Assembly (NCBI RefSeq): GCF_020166415.1 | Contig: NZ_JAIQXV010000004.1 | Location: 227,557-291,556, forward strand | Length of the DNA stretch: 64,000 nt | Reading direction: 5' to 3' | DNA from: Deinococcus multiflagellatus | GTDB lineage: Bacteria > Deinococcota > Deinococci > Deinococcales > Deinococcaceae | In this document: positions 42,307-51,204 of the stretch, one piece after another | Numbering within the stretch: position 1 is the first letter of the stretch | How the letters are laid out: each line of letters starts with the position of its first letter | Position numbers and translations under genes: made by a program | The notes under the pieces: generated by a model | What the model saw: only the letters and a program-made list of their open reading frames with translations | Told to the model about the DNA's origin: nothing | Databases searched by the model: none

Positions 42307-42354
42307 CCGGGCAGATTGACCCCAGCTCACCTATCCAACCTTAATCTGCCCGGG
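42307..42354. repeat. Inverted repeat upstream of tatA
   Basis: CCGGGCAGATT...AATCTGCCCGG, about 11-bp arms around 26 bases. It may terminate the 42417 gene or lie in the tatA leader; there is no T-run. Confidence 0.6.
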
Positions 42355-42416
42355 TCAAGAGACGGTGAAGGGTGGCCAGGGTGGGGCGTGGCCTGTCACC
42401 GAACGGGGGGACTGGT

Positions 42417-42767
42417 TCAGCCTTCCGCGTAGAGCGGCTCGACCACCACGCTGCTTTTCCCCTCCCACCGTGCGGAAAACTCACGGAACTGCTGTGCAGA
42501 GGCAAGGTCTTGAAGAGCGGCGTAGCACTGGGGGGAAGCGGTCTGATCTCCCCGGACGATGGTTCCCTCTGGCCTGTTCGCCACGCTTGAGGGCTGTCTG
42601 GACCATTGCGGCCCACAGGCTGCCGCCCAGTTCTGGAACCGAACCGGGTGCCCCTCGCCGTCGGCACCTTGCGGGCCCGATTCCCAGAACGCCGAGGTTG
42701 TTTCCTCTTTGCCCCGCAGCTCCACGCGGGCCCCTGGTCGAGAAAATCCCACCATGCGGGGCGGCAT
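42417..42767 (-). CDS. Hypothetical protein downstream of the SDR
   Basis: 116 residues, starting 15 bp after the SDR stop and in the same direction, hence probably co-transcribed. Codon use is coding-like and the second half (VRFQNWAAACGPQWS, QCYAALQDLASAQQFREFSARW) reads as a plausible folded protein; the first 35 residues are less convincing, so translation may start later. No family is recognised. Confidence 0.5.
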   Translation of the reverse strand: MPPRMVGFSRPGARVELRGKEETTSAFWESGPQGADGEGHPVRFQNWAAACGPQWSRQPSSVANRPEGTIVRGDQTASPQCYAALQDLASAQQFREFSARWEGKSSVVVEPLYAEG

Positions 42768-42782
42768 GTCTCGGCAGCCCGA

Positions 42783-43511
42783 TCAGATTCCCCAGCCGCC
42801 GTCCACCAGCAGTTCCTGCCCCGTGATGTACCCGGCCTCATGGGTGGCCAGAAACGCCACGGCCGCCGCCACCTCGCCGGCTTCACCAAAGCGCCGGGCG
42901 GGAATGCGCGCGGCCAGAGCCGCAGCCTCGGCAGGGTCGCGGTGCAGGGCCTGCAGGCGCTCGGTGGCGGTGTAACCGGGGGCCACGGTGTTGCAGGTCA
43001 CGCCGTCTTCGGCAACCTCCAGCGCCAGGGTTTTCAGGTGATTGGTGACGGCCGCGCGCATGGCGTTGCTGACGGGCAGGTTCAGCGCCGGGCGCCCCAC
43101 CGTCAGGCTGGTCACAGCAATGATGCGCCCCCAGCGCCGCTCGCGCATACCGGGCAGCACACCCGCTGCCAGGCGCGCTGTGCTGAGGAAGGTGGTTTCA
43201 AAGCCCTGCGTCCAGGCCGCCTCGGTGACCGCGCTGGGCCGGGCCGGGGGCGGGCCGCCCGCGTTGCTGACCAGAATATCCACCTCTGGCGCGGCGGCCA
43301 GTGCGGCCTGCACGCCGGCCTCGGTGCCCACATCGGCCACGACCCAGCGCGCGCCCAGGGGTTCGGCGGCGGCGCGCAGGGCCTCTTCGCCGCGCGCGGC
43401 CAGGGTCACCTGGGCCCCCAGTTCGTGCAGGGCCTGCGCCGCCGCCAGGCCAATCCCCTTGCTGCCGCCCGTCACCAGGGCGCGTTTGCCGTCCAGCCGA
43501 AACAGAGCCAT
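42783..43511 (-). CDS. SDR oxidoreductase of an atypical FabG-like subgroup
   Basis: 242 residues. Rossmann motif TGGSKGIG and NAGG are present, but the YxxxK catalytic motif is replaced by SNAMRAAVTNHLK: the Tyr is absent while the Lys is kept. A subgroup of ketoacyl-ACP-reductase-like SDRs is known to lack the standard tetrad. The active site must therefore work differently or bind without catalysis. TAGCCT precedes the ATG by six bases on the minus strand. Confidence 0.85.
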   Translation of the reverse strand: MALFRLDGKRALVTGGSKGIGLAAAQALHELGAQVTLAARGEEALRAAAEPLGARWVVADVGTEAGVQAALAAAPEVDILVSNAGGPPPARPSAVTEAAWTQGFETTFLSTARLAAGVLPGMRERRWGRIIAVTSLTVGRPALNLPVSNAMRAAVTNHLKTLALEVAEDGVTCNTVAPGYTATERLQALHRDPAEAAALAARIPARRFGEAGEVAAAVAFLATHEAGYITGQELLVDGGWGI

Positions 43512-43634
43512 AAGGGCAGGCTACGGCATAGCAGGCCAGAGAGGACGCGGGGTCTGCGCTCTACAGCAGCGGCCAGCTCCTTCCTGGGGCCGACCGCACT
43601 TCCCCAGGCCGCTGTCTTTGGCAGAGCGTTTACA

Positions 43635-43648
43635 CGAACAAAAGTTCG
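43635..43648. promoter_or_regulatory. Palindrome CGAAC-AAAA-GTTCG, like a Gram-positive SOS box
   Basis: It matches the Bacillus-type LexA consensus exactly. It lies 124 bp upstream of the SDR start. Regulation by LexA is not shown; Deinococcus DNA-damage control mostly uses a different motif bound by DdrO. Confidence 0.35.
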
Positions 43649-43865
43649 AACAGTGTCCGGCGAGGTGACGCGGCTGCGATGAAAACGTCATCGGGGACGC
43701 TGAAGACATTCATCCCTCTCTCCGGCGCCGCTGTCTCAGCCCCCACCCTTGCGCCTTCCTCACCAGCAGGACGTGTTGGGCGGGCTCGCTCTGCCCAGCG
43801 GCCCTCCTGCCAAAAGCTGCCCCAGGCGTTGACCCGGAGCCGCTCTGCCCTCTGTGGCCAAATGT

Positions 43866-43902
43866 CAAAAAAGGACAGGACACCCTCCCGGGAGTTCCTG
43901 TC
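43866..43902 (-). terminator. Minus-strand terminator downstream of the KGG gene
   Basis: GACAGGA...TCCTGTC with inner CTCCC/GGGAG and six T on the minus strand. Confidence 0.8.
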
Positions 43903-44084
43903 TGCAGCGGGTCACCGGCCTTGAACCGGCTGAGGGACGCCTATCCGCCCGCTCGCGCGTCCGTTTTTGCGAAGGTGGACGCCGCCCTTCGGTTTGGGGC
44001 CGGGTGTGCCCATGGGGCGCTGGCGGCCCTGTCCGTGTTCAAGGCCGCCAGCTTCTTCGCCGCCTTTCCCGCAACAGCCGGGGG

Positions 44085-44408
44085 TCAGTCGTTCTTGTGG
44101 CTCTGGCGCCCGGCTTCGGCGTGCTGCTCGCTGGAGCCGCCGCGCTGACCGCTCCGCTCTTCGCCGCCGCCACTCCCGCCCTGGCCGCCGCGCGAGGCCT
44201 GACCGCCCTTGCGCCCGGCTTCGCGGGCTTCCTCGCTGGTGAACTCGTGGGCGTTGCCGCTGGCGTGGGCCGCGCGGCCACCTTCAGCCGCAATCTCGCG
44301 CTGACGCTCGGGGTCCATGCCGGCAAAGCCGCGTCCGCCCCCGCCGCCGTTGCCCTTACCTTCGTTGCCCCCATTGCCGCCACTACCGTTTCCGTTGCCG
44401 TTGGTCAT
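44085..44408 (-). CDS. KGG-repeat stress-type protein
   Basis: 107 residues, Gly-rich and hydrophilic throughout. Two KGG-type motifs: GMDPERQREIAAEGGRAAH and TSEEAREAGRKGGQAS. Such GsiB/YciG-like proteins are LEA-like hydrophilins induced by stress or desiccation. ACGGAGGC upstream of the ATG is a good binding site. It is divergent from the first CheB gene. Expect intrinsic disorder. Confidence 0.85.
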   Translation of the reverse strand: MTNGNGNGSGGNGGNEGKGNGGGGGRGFAGMDPERQREIAAEGGRAAHASGNAHEFTSEEAREAGRKGGQASRGGQGGSGGGEERSGQRGGSSEQHAEAGRQSHKND

Positions 44409-44616
44409 GTTGGTGCCTCCGTGGGGGCGCTGTCGTCCCCGGTGAATTTGCCCGCGCTGCTCGCGTGACCTGCTTACTCTGGCGCGCTCCAGCCGCGTTT
44501 CCGTGACAGGCAGGTAATGGGGCTGCCAGCGCCCCTGCGCTTGTTCCCCGGTTTGCCTGAAGACGTCTTAAGGTCGCGCTGGCTGGGCGGCCCCGGCTGG
44601 GGCACAATAGGCGCCT

Positions 44617-45624
44617 ATGACACCTCTGCCCGTCGTGGTGATTGGCGCGTCTGCTGGCGGCATAGAGGCCCTCATGCCGCTGGTGGCCGGCCTGGACCCG
44701 GCCCTGGGGGCGCCCGTGTGCGTGGCGCTGCACCTCTCGCCGCACGTTCCCAGCCTGCTGCCCGACATTCTGGGCCGGGCGGGCCCCCTGCCGGCCACCC
44801 AGGCCCAGGACGGCGAGCCGGCGCGCCCGGGGCACATCTACGTGGCCCCCCCCGACCACCACCTGCTGCTGGACGGCGAGCGGCTGGCGGTTACGCGCGG
44901 GCCCCGGGAAAACCGGTTTCGCCCGGCGGTGGACGCCCTGTTCCGCTCGGCGGCGCAGGCGCGCGGGCCCGGGGTGATCGGCGTGGTGCTGTCCGGCGCC
45001 ATGGACGACGGCGCCTCGGGGCTGTGGACCATTCAGCGCCGGGGCGGCGTGGCCGTGGTGCAAGACCCGCAGGACGCCGCGTTTGACAGCATGCCGCGCT
45101 CGGCCCTGGCGCAGGTGACGGCCGACCATGTGGCGCCCGCCCACGCCCTGGGCCCGCTGCTGAGCGCACTGGTGGCGGCCCGGGGAGCGCCGCAGGAGGC
45201 ACGCCGCATGACCGACGACGAACGCGCCCGCCTGGACCTGGAGGTGCGCCTGGCGCGCCAGGGTCCGGCCTCACCCACCGACGTCTCTGCCCTGGGGCCC
45301 TACTCACCCTTTACCTGCCCGGAGTGCCACGGCGCCATGGTGCAGATTGAAGAGGGCGGCGCCCTGCGCTTCCGCTGCCACACCGGCCACGCCTACAGCG
45401 CCCCGGTGCTGCTGGCCGAACTTTCACAGGCCATTGAGCAGAAGCTTTACGAAACCCGCCGGGTGATGGACGAGGGCATTTTGCTGCTGGGGCGCCTGGG
45501 CCAGCGGCTGCCCCCCGCCCAGGCCCAGGCCCTGCTGAGCCAGGCCCAGTCGGTGCAGGCGCGCGCCAATATCCTGACAGACCTCGCCATGAGCCACGCC
45601 CCCCTGGCCGGAGACGGGCCCTAG
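44617..45624 (+). CDS. Stand-alone CheB-type methylesterase with zinc-ribbon-like C-terminus (copy 1)
   Basis: 335 residues. The N-terminal CheB domain has all three triad positions: S in IGASAGG, H in VALHLSP and D in SGAMDDGASG. No receiver domain precedes it, so it is not under direct phosphorylation control. The C-terminus has CPECHG...CHTGHAYS, a metal-binding-like Cys/His set, then helices. A CACAAT box lies eight bases before the ATG. Its stop codon and that of the CheB-CheR gene share one CTAG. Methylesterase activity on an unknown target is inferred. Confidence 0.88.
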   Translation: MTPLPVVVIGASAGGIEALMPLVAGLDPALGAPVCVALHLSPHVPSLLPDILGRAGPLPATQAQDGEPARPGHIYVAPPDHHLLLDGERLAVTRGPRENRFRPAVDALFRSAAQARGPGVIGVVLSGAMDDGASGLWTIQRRGGVAVVQDPQDAAFDSMPRSALAQVTADHVAPAHALGPLLSALVAARGAPQEARRMTDDERARLDLEVRLARQGPASPTDVSALGPYSPFTCPECHGAMVQIEEGGALRFRCHTGHAYSAPVLLAELSQAIEQKLYETRRVMDEGILLLGRLGQRLPPAQAQALLSQAQSVQARANILTDLAMSHAPLAGDGP

Positions 45625-48587
45625 ACCTCCTGCGGGGCGCCGTCGGCGTCGCCGGTCCACTCCGGCCCCTCGGCGGCGGCGCGGCGCATCAGCTCGGTCA
45701 CGTCTTCGAGTTTCAGCACAATCATTGCGCTGGTGTCGTCCTCGCCCGGCACCGGGTCCACCTCAATCTTGAACTGGCGCGGGCCCAGCTGCGGCGCGTG
45801 CAGGTTCACCACGTGGTTGGTCACCGCCGCGCCGCCGCGCAGCACCGCGTGCAGCGGCTGCAGCAGGTCCGGGTCATCCAGCATGAAGTTGCCCAAGTGG
45901 TGCAGCCGCTCGCCGCACACCTGCGCCGGACTGGCGTGCAGCAGCGCGTAGAGCGCGCGGTTGGCCGTCACCACCCGCAGCCCGGCGTCCAGCACCAGCA
46001 CCGGATCATGAATGCTGTCCAGCACCCGCGCGGCATACGCAGAGGTGTCACGCGCCTGCTGCTCCAGCGCCTTGATGCGGTCAATGTTGGTAAAGGCCAC
46101 CACCACGCCGTCAATAAAGTTGTCGGAGGTGCGGTAGGGGCTGATGCGCATCAGGTACCAGTGGTCGTCGCGGGTGCGCACCTGGGTTTCAAAGACTTCC
46201 AGGGTATCGAGCACCCGCATGATGTCGCCCGTCAGGTGCTCGTAGTGCAGGTTCACGTTCAGGTCCGACAGGGGCCGGCCCAGGTCCACTGGCATCAGGT
46301 TGATCACCCGGGAAATGCGCGGGGTAAAGCGCTTGACCTTCAGCGCGTTGTCCAGAAACACCGTGGCAATGCCGGCGCTGTCCAGAATGTTTTTCAGGTC
46401 GTCATTGGCCTGCATGGACTCGAAAATCACCCGCTGATGCTCGGCGTTGATGGTCGTGAGTTCCTCGTTGAGGGACTGCAGCTCTTCTTTGGAAGTGGTG
46501 AGTTCCTCGTTGGTGCTCTGCAGCTCCTCATTGGTGGTCTGCAACTCCTCGTTGGTGCTTTTGAGTTCCTCCATGGACACCGCCATTTCCTCGACGGTGG
46601 ACTGCAGGGTTTCTTTGTTGTATTGCAGTTCGCGCTGCAGGGTCAGAATCTGATCGGCGTGTTCGGCGGGAGGCGGCGCGGCGCGCCCGCCTGGGCGCTC
46701 CTGAAACTCAATGAGCAGCAGACGCTGCGCTCGGGCGGGCAGCAGGCGCACGGTCACGTCAATGTCGCAGGGGGTACCGTCAATTTCGCTGCGCACGCCC
46801 CGCACCACCTCGCGCTGCTCGGCCAGCACCTGGCGCACCAGGGCAGGCAGTTCGTAGCGCAGGCCGTCGCGCGCCATGTCGAACACGTTGGTCAGCACCG
46901 TGCCGGCGGGCAATTCCAGGTACCGGGCGGTGCTGCCGTGCACGTACTGGATGTCGCCGGCCTCGTTGACCACCACCGCCGGGGGCGCGTGGTGGGCCAG
47001 CAGCAGGCTCTGGGCCAGGTGCGCCACGCTGCCCGCCCGCCCGCCCGGCACCGCCCGGGGGTCAGGGAGGGGGTGGGGCGCGGGGGGCACGCTCAGGCGC
47101 GGACCCTGGCCCAGCATCAGGGGCAGGGCGGCGCCCTCGCCGCGCCCATACAGCTTCCAGCGCAGGTTCAGGGGCCGGAACAGGTCGCGGTCAGCGCCGG
47201 CCGTTTCACTGGCCCCCAGAAACAGCAGCCCCCCCGGGCGCAGCGCGTAATGAAAAATGGTCATGATCTGGCGCTGCAGCTCGGCTTTCAGGTAAATGAG
47301 CATGTTGCGGCAGCACAGCAGGTCCAGCCGGGTAAAGGGCGGATCGCCAAAGGTGTTGTGCAGCGCAAAAATCACCGATTCGCGGATTGCGGCGCGCACC
47401 TGATAGCCGCCGTCTTTCTCTTCGAATGCAAAGGCCAGCCGCTCGGGCGACACCACGTAGGCAATGTCGGCGGGGTACAGGCCGTAGCGCGCCTTCTCGA
47501 TGGCCAGGGCGTCAATGTCGCTGGCGAACACCTGCACCTTGAAGGTGCGTTCGCTGCGCAGCTCGTCCATCAACTCGTGCAGCACGATGGCCACCGAGTA
47601 GGCTTCCTCACCTGTGGCGCAGCCCACCACCCACACCCGCACCATGTCCAGATCCTGCTTCTGGGTCAGGACGTAGGTGCGCAGGTGCTCCTTGAGGTCC
47701 CCAAAGGCTTCCGGATCACGAAAAAAGCTGGTGACGTTGATGGTGAAGTCCTGAAACAGGGCGTCGATTTCCTGCGGCACGTCCTGCAAAAAGCGCATGT
47801 ACTGTCCAATGTTTTCCAGGCGGTGGTTGCGCATGCGCCGGTCAATACGCCGGATCAGGGTGCTGCGCTTGTAGTTGCTGAAATCGTGCCCGGTCTTGAC
47901 CCGCACCAGCCGCAGGATTTTCTGCAGCGGCACCCCCGCTTGGCCGTCTTGCATCAGGTCTTCCACGCGCAGGGTCTGGCGCCGCGTCAGGCGTTGGTAC
48001 AGGCTGGGGGCCAGGTCCTCGGCGGGCAGCACGTCGTCGGCCAGCTGGGTGCTGGCGGCGCTGGCCGGCATGGAGGGATATTCGGCCGTCTGGGGGTCTT
48101 GCACCAGCACCAGCCCGAAGTGCTCCTTGATGGCCTGAATCCCCAGGGTGCCGTCGGTGCCCATGCCCGAGAGCACCACCCCCACCGCCCGCTCCCCCTG
48201 GTCGGCGGCCAGGGCCTCGAAAAAGGTGTCAATCACCCGGCCCTGGGCGGCGGCCGGGTCTTCGAGCAGCAGCACCCCGTTCATGATGCTCAGGCTGTGG
48301 CCGGGGGGAATCACATAGACGGTGTTGGGCTTGGCGGCCATACCGTCTTCAATGGGCTGCACCGTCATGCCGGTGCAGCGCGCCAGAATATCGGGCATCA
48401 GGCCGCGGTGGCCAGGGTCCAGGTGCGGCACCACCACAAAGGCCATGCCGCTGTCGGCAGGCAGGCTCAAAAAAAAGCGCTCGTAGCCGTCCAGCGCCCC
48501 GGCCGAGCCGCCCACGCCCACAATAGCGCTGGGGCCGGGCTCGGGCGGCAGGGCGGGCTCGGCAGAGGCGTTGTGGGGTTCAGGCAT
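45621..48587 (-). CDS. CheB-CheR-coiled coil-PAS fusion signalling protein
   Basis: 988 residues. CheB domain at 20-200 (S in GGSAGA, H in VVPHLDPGH, D in GMGTDGTLG), CheR methyltransferase at about 215-500 (SAM motif VGCATGEEAYS; CRNMLIYL), a PAS-like region, a striking heptad coiled coil at about 660-730 built of TNEELQ/TKEELQ units, and one or two further PAS domains to the end. It combines methylation and demethylation modules in one chain. This fusion type is known in bacteria without chemotaxis. The following histidine kinase gene is divergent. Confidence 0.92.
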   Translation of the reverse strand: MPEPHNASAEPALPPEPGPSAIVGVGGSAGALDGYERFFLSLPADSGMAFVVVPHLDPGHRGLMPDILARCTGMTVQPIEDGMAAKPNTVYVIPPGHSLSIMNGVLLLEDPAAAQGRVIDTFFEALAADQGERAVGVVLSGMGTDGTLGIQAIKEHFGLVLVQDPQTAEYPSMPASAASTQLADDVLPAEDLAPSLYQRLTRRQTLRVEDLMQDGQAGVPLQKILRLVRVKTGHDFSNYKRSTLIRRIDRRMRNHRLENIGQYMRFLQDVPQEIDALFQDFTINVTSFFRDPEAFGDLKEHLRTYVLTQKQDLDMVRVWVVGCATGEEAYSVAIVLHELMDELRSERTFKVQVFASDIDALAIEKARYGLYPADIAYVVSPERLAFAFEEKDGGYQVRAAIRESVIFALHNTFGDPPFTRLDLLCCRNMLIYLKAELQRQIMTIFHYALRPGGLLFLGASETAGADRDLFRPLNLRWKLYGRGEGAALPLMLGQGPRLSVPPAPHPLPDPRAVPGGRAGSVAHLAQSLLLAHHAPPAVVVNEAGDIQYVHGSTARYLELPAGTVLTNVFDMARDGLRYELPALVRQVLAEQREVVRGVRSEIDGTPCDIDVTVRLLPARAQRLLLIEFQERPGGRAAPPPAEHADQILTLQRELQYNKETLQSTVEEMAVSMEELKSTNEELQTTNEELQSTNEELTTSKEELQSLNEELTTINAEHQRVIFESMQANDDLKNILDSAGIATVFLDNALKVKRFTPRISRVINLMPVDLGRPLSDLNVNLHYEHLTGDIMRVLDTLEVFETQVRTRDDHWYLMRISPYRTSDNFIDGVVVAFTNIDRIKALEQQARDTSAYAARVLDSIHDPVLVLDAGLRVVTANRALYALLHASPAQVCGERLHHLGNFMLDDPDLLQPLHAVLRGGAAVTNHVVNLHAPQLGPRQFKIEVDPVPGEDDTSAMIVLKLEDVTELMRRAAAEGPEWTGDADGAPQEV

Positions 48588-48808
48588 AAGGGTGGACTAC
48601 CACAGTTCCTGAGAGTGAAGTTAAAAAGTCGCCGAACTTTGCCTCATGAAAATGAAGGAGGAACCCCATGTGACTGGCGCATAGGCACGGTAAGGTTTCC
48701 TACAAACTCGGCTGGCGTTCAATTCCCTTTTTCCTGTCTGGAGGTGCCTTATGTGGATCTGTTGTGTTATGCCGCGGCGCGCCTCGCAGGCCTGCCACAG
48801 GAGGCGCC

Positions 48809-50143
48809 ATGTCGGCCCATGACCTGTCTGCGCCTGAGCGCGGCGGGCTGCTGCGGGAGCAGACCGAGCAGCGGGCGAGCGCTCCGGTGGTGCCAGCGGC
48901 CCTCGCCCCTGCGCCAGACGATGACCATACGCAGCACGAACTGCTGGTGCACCAGATTGAACTGCGGCTGCAGAACGAGGAACTGAACCGCAAGAACCTG
49001 GAACTGGAACAGGCCCGCCAGGAATACGAACAGCTGTTTGACGGCGCGCCGGTGGGCTACGCCACCCTGGATGAGACCGGGCTGGTGCTGCGCGCCAACC
49101 TCACGCTGTGCCGCATGCTGGAGGTGGAGCGCGGGCAGCTGCTGCGCCGCCGCCTGAGCACCTACATGGACAGCACCGACAGCCGCACCTTCGCGCTGTT
49201 TCTGCGCCGCATGATGACCGACCCTGGCCGGCGCCGGGTGGACCTGTGGCTGCAGGGCGCTGGGGGGCAGCGCGTGGCGGCGCAGCTGGAGGCCGAAGCG
49301 GTACCGGGCGCGCCGGGCCAGGGCTGGCACTGCCGCCTGACCCTGACCGACGTCACGATGCAGCGCGCGGCCCAGGACGAGGTGCTGCGCCTGAACACTG
49401 CACTGGAAGCGCAGATTGAAGAGCGCACCCGGCACATCCGCGAACTGAACGACGAACTGGAGACCTTCCTGTACGCCGCCGCCCACGACCTCACCACGCC
49501 GCTGCGGCACATCCGCAGCTTCACGGCGCAGCTGAGCGCCCAGATGCCCGAACCCACCGACGAACACCTGCGCTGCGCGGCAAACGTGGAGCAGGCCACG
49601 CTGCACATGGAACACCAGCTGCGCGCGCTGCTCACCGTGTTTCGGCTGGGGCGCAGCCGCATGCGGTTCCAGCCTGTGGACCTGACGCGGGTGCTGCACG
49701 AGGTGCGCAAGGACCTGAAGCCCGAACTGCGGGGGCGCGAGGTGGCGCTGAGCACCGACGGCCTGCCGCGCGTGCTGGGCGACAGCCTCGCGCTGCAACT
49801 GGTCTTTACCCACCTGCTGGGCAACGCCCTGAAGTTCAGCCGCCCGCGCCCCCAGGCCCGCATTCAGGTGGGCGCCCAGGAATCCGAGCGCGAGTGGCTG
49901 CTGTACGTGCGCGACAACGGCGTGGGCTTCAATATGCGCCAGAAAGAGCGCCTGTTCGGGGTCTTTCAGCGCCTGCACCACAACACCGAATTCGAGGGGC
50001 TGGGGGTGGGGCTGGCGCTGGTGCGGCGCATTGTGAACCGGCACGGCGGGCGGGTATGGGCCGAGGGCAAGGTGGACCAGGGCGCCACCTTCTGGTTCAG
50101 CCTGCCCAAGGCGCCCCCGGCCGGCGCCGCTGATGCCCGGTAG
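48809..50143 (+). CDS. PAS sensor histidine kinase
   Basis: 444 residues from the ATG at 48809, chosen because CAGGAGG lies just upstream. N-terminal coiled coil, PAS domain (about 80-200), a second helical linker (LNTALEAQIEERTRHIREL), HisKA with the phosphorylation H-box AAHDLTTPLRH, and a HATPase with the N-box LLGNALKFS, DNGVGF and GVGLALV. No membrane segment, so soluble. It resembles the kinase half of bacteriophytochromes, without the chromophore domain. It overlaps the second CheB gene by 11 bp, so they are co-translated. Confidence 0.92.
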   Translation: MSAHDLSAPERGGLLREQTEQRASAPVVPAALAPAPDDDHTQHELLVHQIELRLQNEELNRKNLELEQARQEYEQLFDGAPVGYATLDETGLVLRANLTLCRMLEVERGQLLRRRLSTYMDSTDSRTFALFLRRMMTDPGRRRVDLWLQGAGGQRVAAQLEAEAVPGAPGQGWHCRLTLTDVTMQRAAQDEVLRLNTALEAQIEERTRHIRELNDELETFLYAAAHDLTTPLRHIRSFTAQLSAQMPEPTDEHLRCAANVEQATLHMEHQLRALLTVFRLGRSRMRFQPVDLTRVLHEVRKDLKPELRGREVALSTDGLPRVLGDSLALQLVFTHLLGNALKFSRPRPQARIQVGAQESEREWLLYVRDNGVGFNMRQKERLFGVFQRLHHNTEFEGLGVGLALVRRIVNRHGGRVWAEGKVDQGATFWFSLPKAPPAGAADAR

Positions 50144-51164
50144 CGGCCCGCCCCTGGTGGTGGTAGGGGGCTCGGCGGGGGCACTATCGGCGCTGCTGAA
50201 CATGGTGCAGACCCTGCCGCCCGGCTTTGGGGCGGCCGTGCTGGTGGTGGTGCACACCCCGCCCGATCAGCCCAGCGTGCTGCCGGCCCTGCTGCAGCGT
50301 GCTGGCCGCCTGGGCGCCACCCACGCCGAGCACGGCGAGGCCCTGCGCGCCGGCCACATTTTTGTGGCGCCGCCTGACCACCACCTGCTGGTGCAGGGCG
50401 GCCACCTGCAGCTGTCGCGCGGACCGCGCGAGAACCACGCGCGCCCCAGCATTGACGTGCTGTTCCGCTCGGCGGCATTTGCCCAGGGCCCACGGGTGGC
50501 CGGCGTGGTCCTATCCGGCCTGCGTGACGACGGCACCTCGGGGCTGTGGGCCATCCGTGAGGCCGGGGGGCTGGCCCTGGCACAGCACCCAGCCGACGCC
50601 GAGTACCCCGAAATGCCCCTGAGCGCCATCCGGCAGGTGGAGGTCCACGACGTGCTGTCCTCGCGTGAGCTGGGCCCGGCGCTGGTGGCCTGGACAGCGC
50701 AGGTGGCCGCCGGTCCGCCGACCGCTCCTCCTGGCGGCCCACCGTGGCCCCGGCTGGGCCAGGAGGTGCGCGTGGCACTGGGCGAGGGCGGCGCCGCCCT
50801 GAACGTCTTCGCCCAGCAGCCGCTCACCGCCGTGACCTGCCCGGAATGTCAGGGGGTCATGGCCCGCATTGAGGAAGGGCCGCTGACGCGCTTTCGCTGC
50901 CACACCGGCCACGCCTACACCGCCAGCGCCCTGCAGGCCGAGGTCCAGCGGGTGGTGGACCACACCCTGGCGGCGGCCCAGCGCGCCCTGAACGAACAGG
51001 CCATGCTGCTGCAGGGGCTGGCCCAGGCCGCCGCGCAGGCCGGGCAACCCCAGGAGGCCGCGCGCCTGCGCGGGGGAGAACAGACCGCTCTGGCGCGCGC
51101 CGAGGTGCTGCGGCGCTTTGTACAGGAGGGGCCGGTGACCAAGCTAGCCCCTGGCGCCCCGTGA
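50133..51164 (+). CDS. Stand-alone CheB-type methylesterase with zinc-ribbon-like C-terminus (copy 2)
   Basis: 343 residues, paralogue of the 44617 gene. Triad S in VGGSAGA, H in VVVHTPPDQ, D in SGLRDDGTSG; C-terminal CPECQG...CHTGHAYT. The linker is longer and Pro-rich. It is coupled to the kinase, which suggests that the two act together. Two copies flanking a CheB-CheR fusion imply diverged roles. Confidence 0.88.
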   Translation: MPGSGPPLVVVGGSAGALSALLNMVQTLPPGFGAAVLVVVHTPPDQPSVLPALLQRAGRLGATHAEHGEALRAGHIFVAPPDHHLLVQGGHLQLSRGPRENHARPSIDVLFRSAAFAQGPRVAGVVLSGLRDDGTSGLWAIREAGGLALAQHPADAEYPEMPLSAIRQVEVHDVLSSRELGPALVAWTAQVAAGPPTAPPGGPPWPRLGQEVRVALGEGGAALNVFAQQPLTAVTCPECQGVMARIEEGPLTRFRCHTGHAYTASALQAEVQRVVDHTLAAAQRALNEQAMLLQGLAQAAAQAGQPQEAARLRGGEQTALARAEVLRRFVQEGPVTKLAPGAP

Positions 51165-51204
51165 CCTAGGGCCCAGAGGCCAGCGCCGCGGTAGCCTGCG
51201 CCCC

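Larger units (their letters stand above)
43512..44084. other. 573-bp gap between SDR and KGG genes
   Basis: No convincing gene. It holds the SDR promoter, a CGAAC-N4-GTTCG palindrome and a minus-strand terminator 180 bp after the KGG stop. The stretch before that terminator may be the 3' untranslated region of the KGG transcript. Confidence 0.5.

Noticed and set aside
43679..43924. Plus-strand 81-codon frame in the SDR-KGG gap
   Set aside because: No start signal, and it runs through a minus-strand terminator hairpin.
43903..44000. tRNA-like T-arm on the minus strand
   Set aside because: A GG-TTCAA-like loop is present but there are no acceptor, D or anticodon arms.
45798..48986. Plus-strand open frame of over 1000 codons opposite the CheB-CheR gene
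   Set aside because: Composition (His, Gln, Val-rich) is that of an antisense frame; the minus strand encodes recognisable CheB, CheR and PAS domains.
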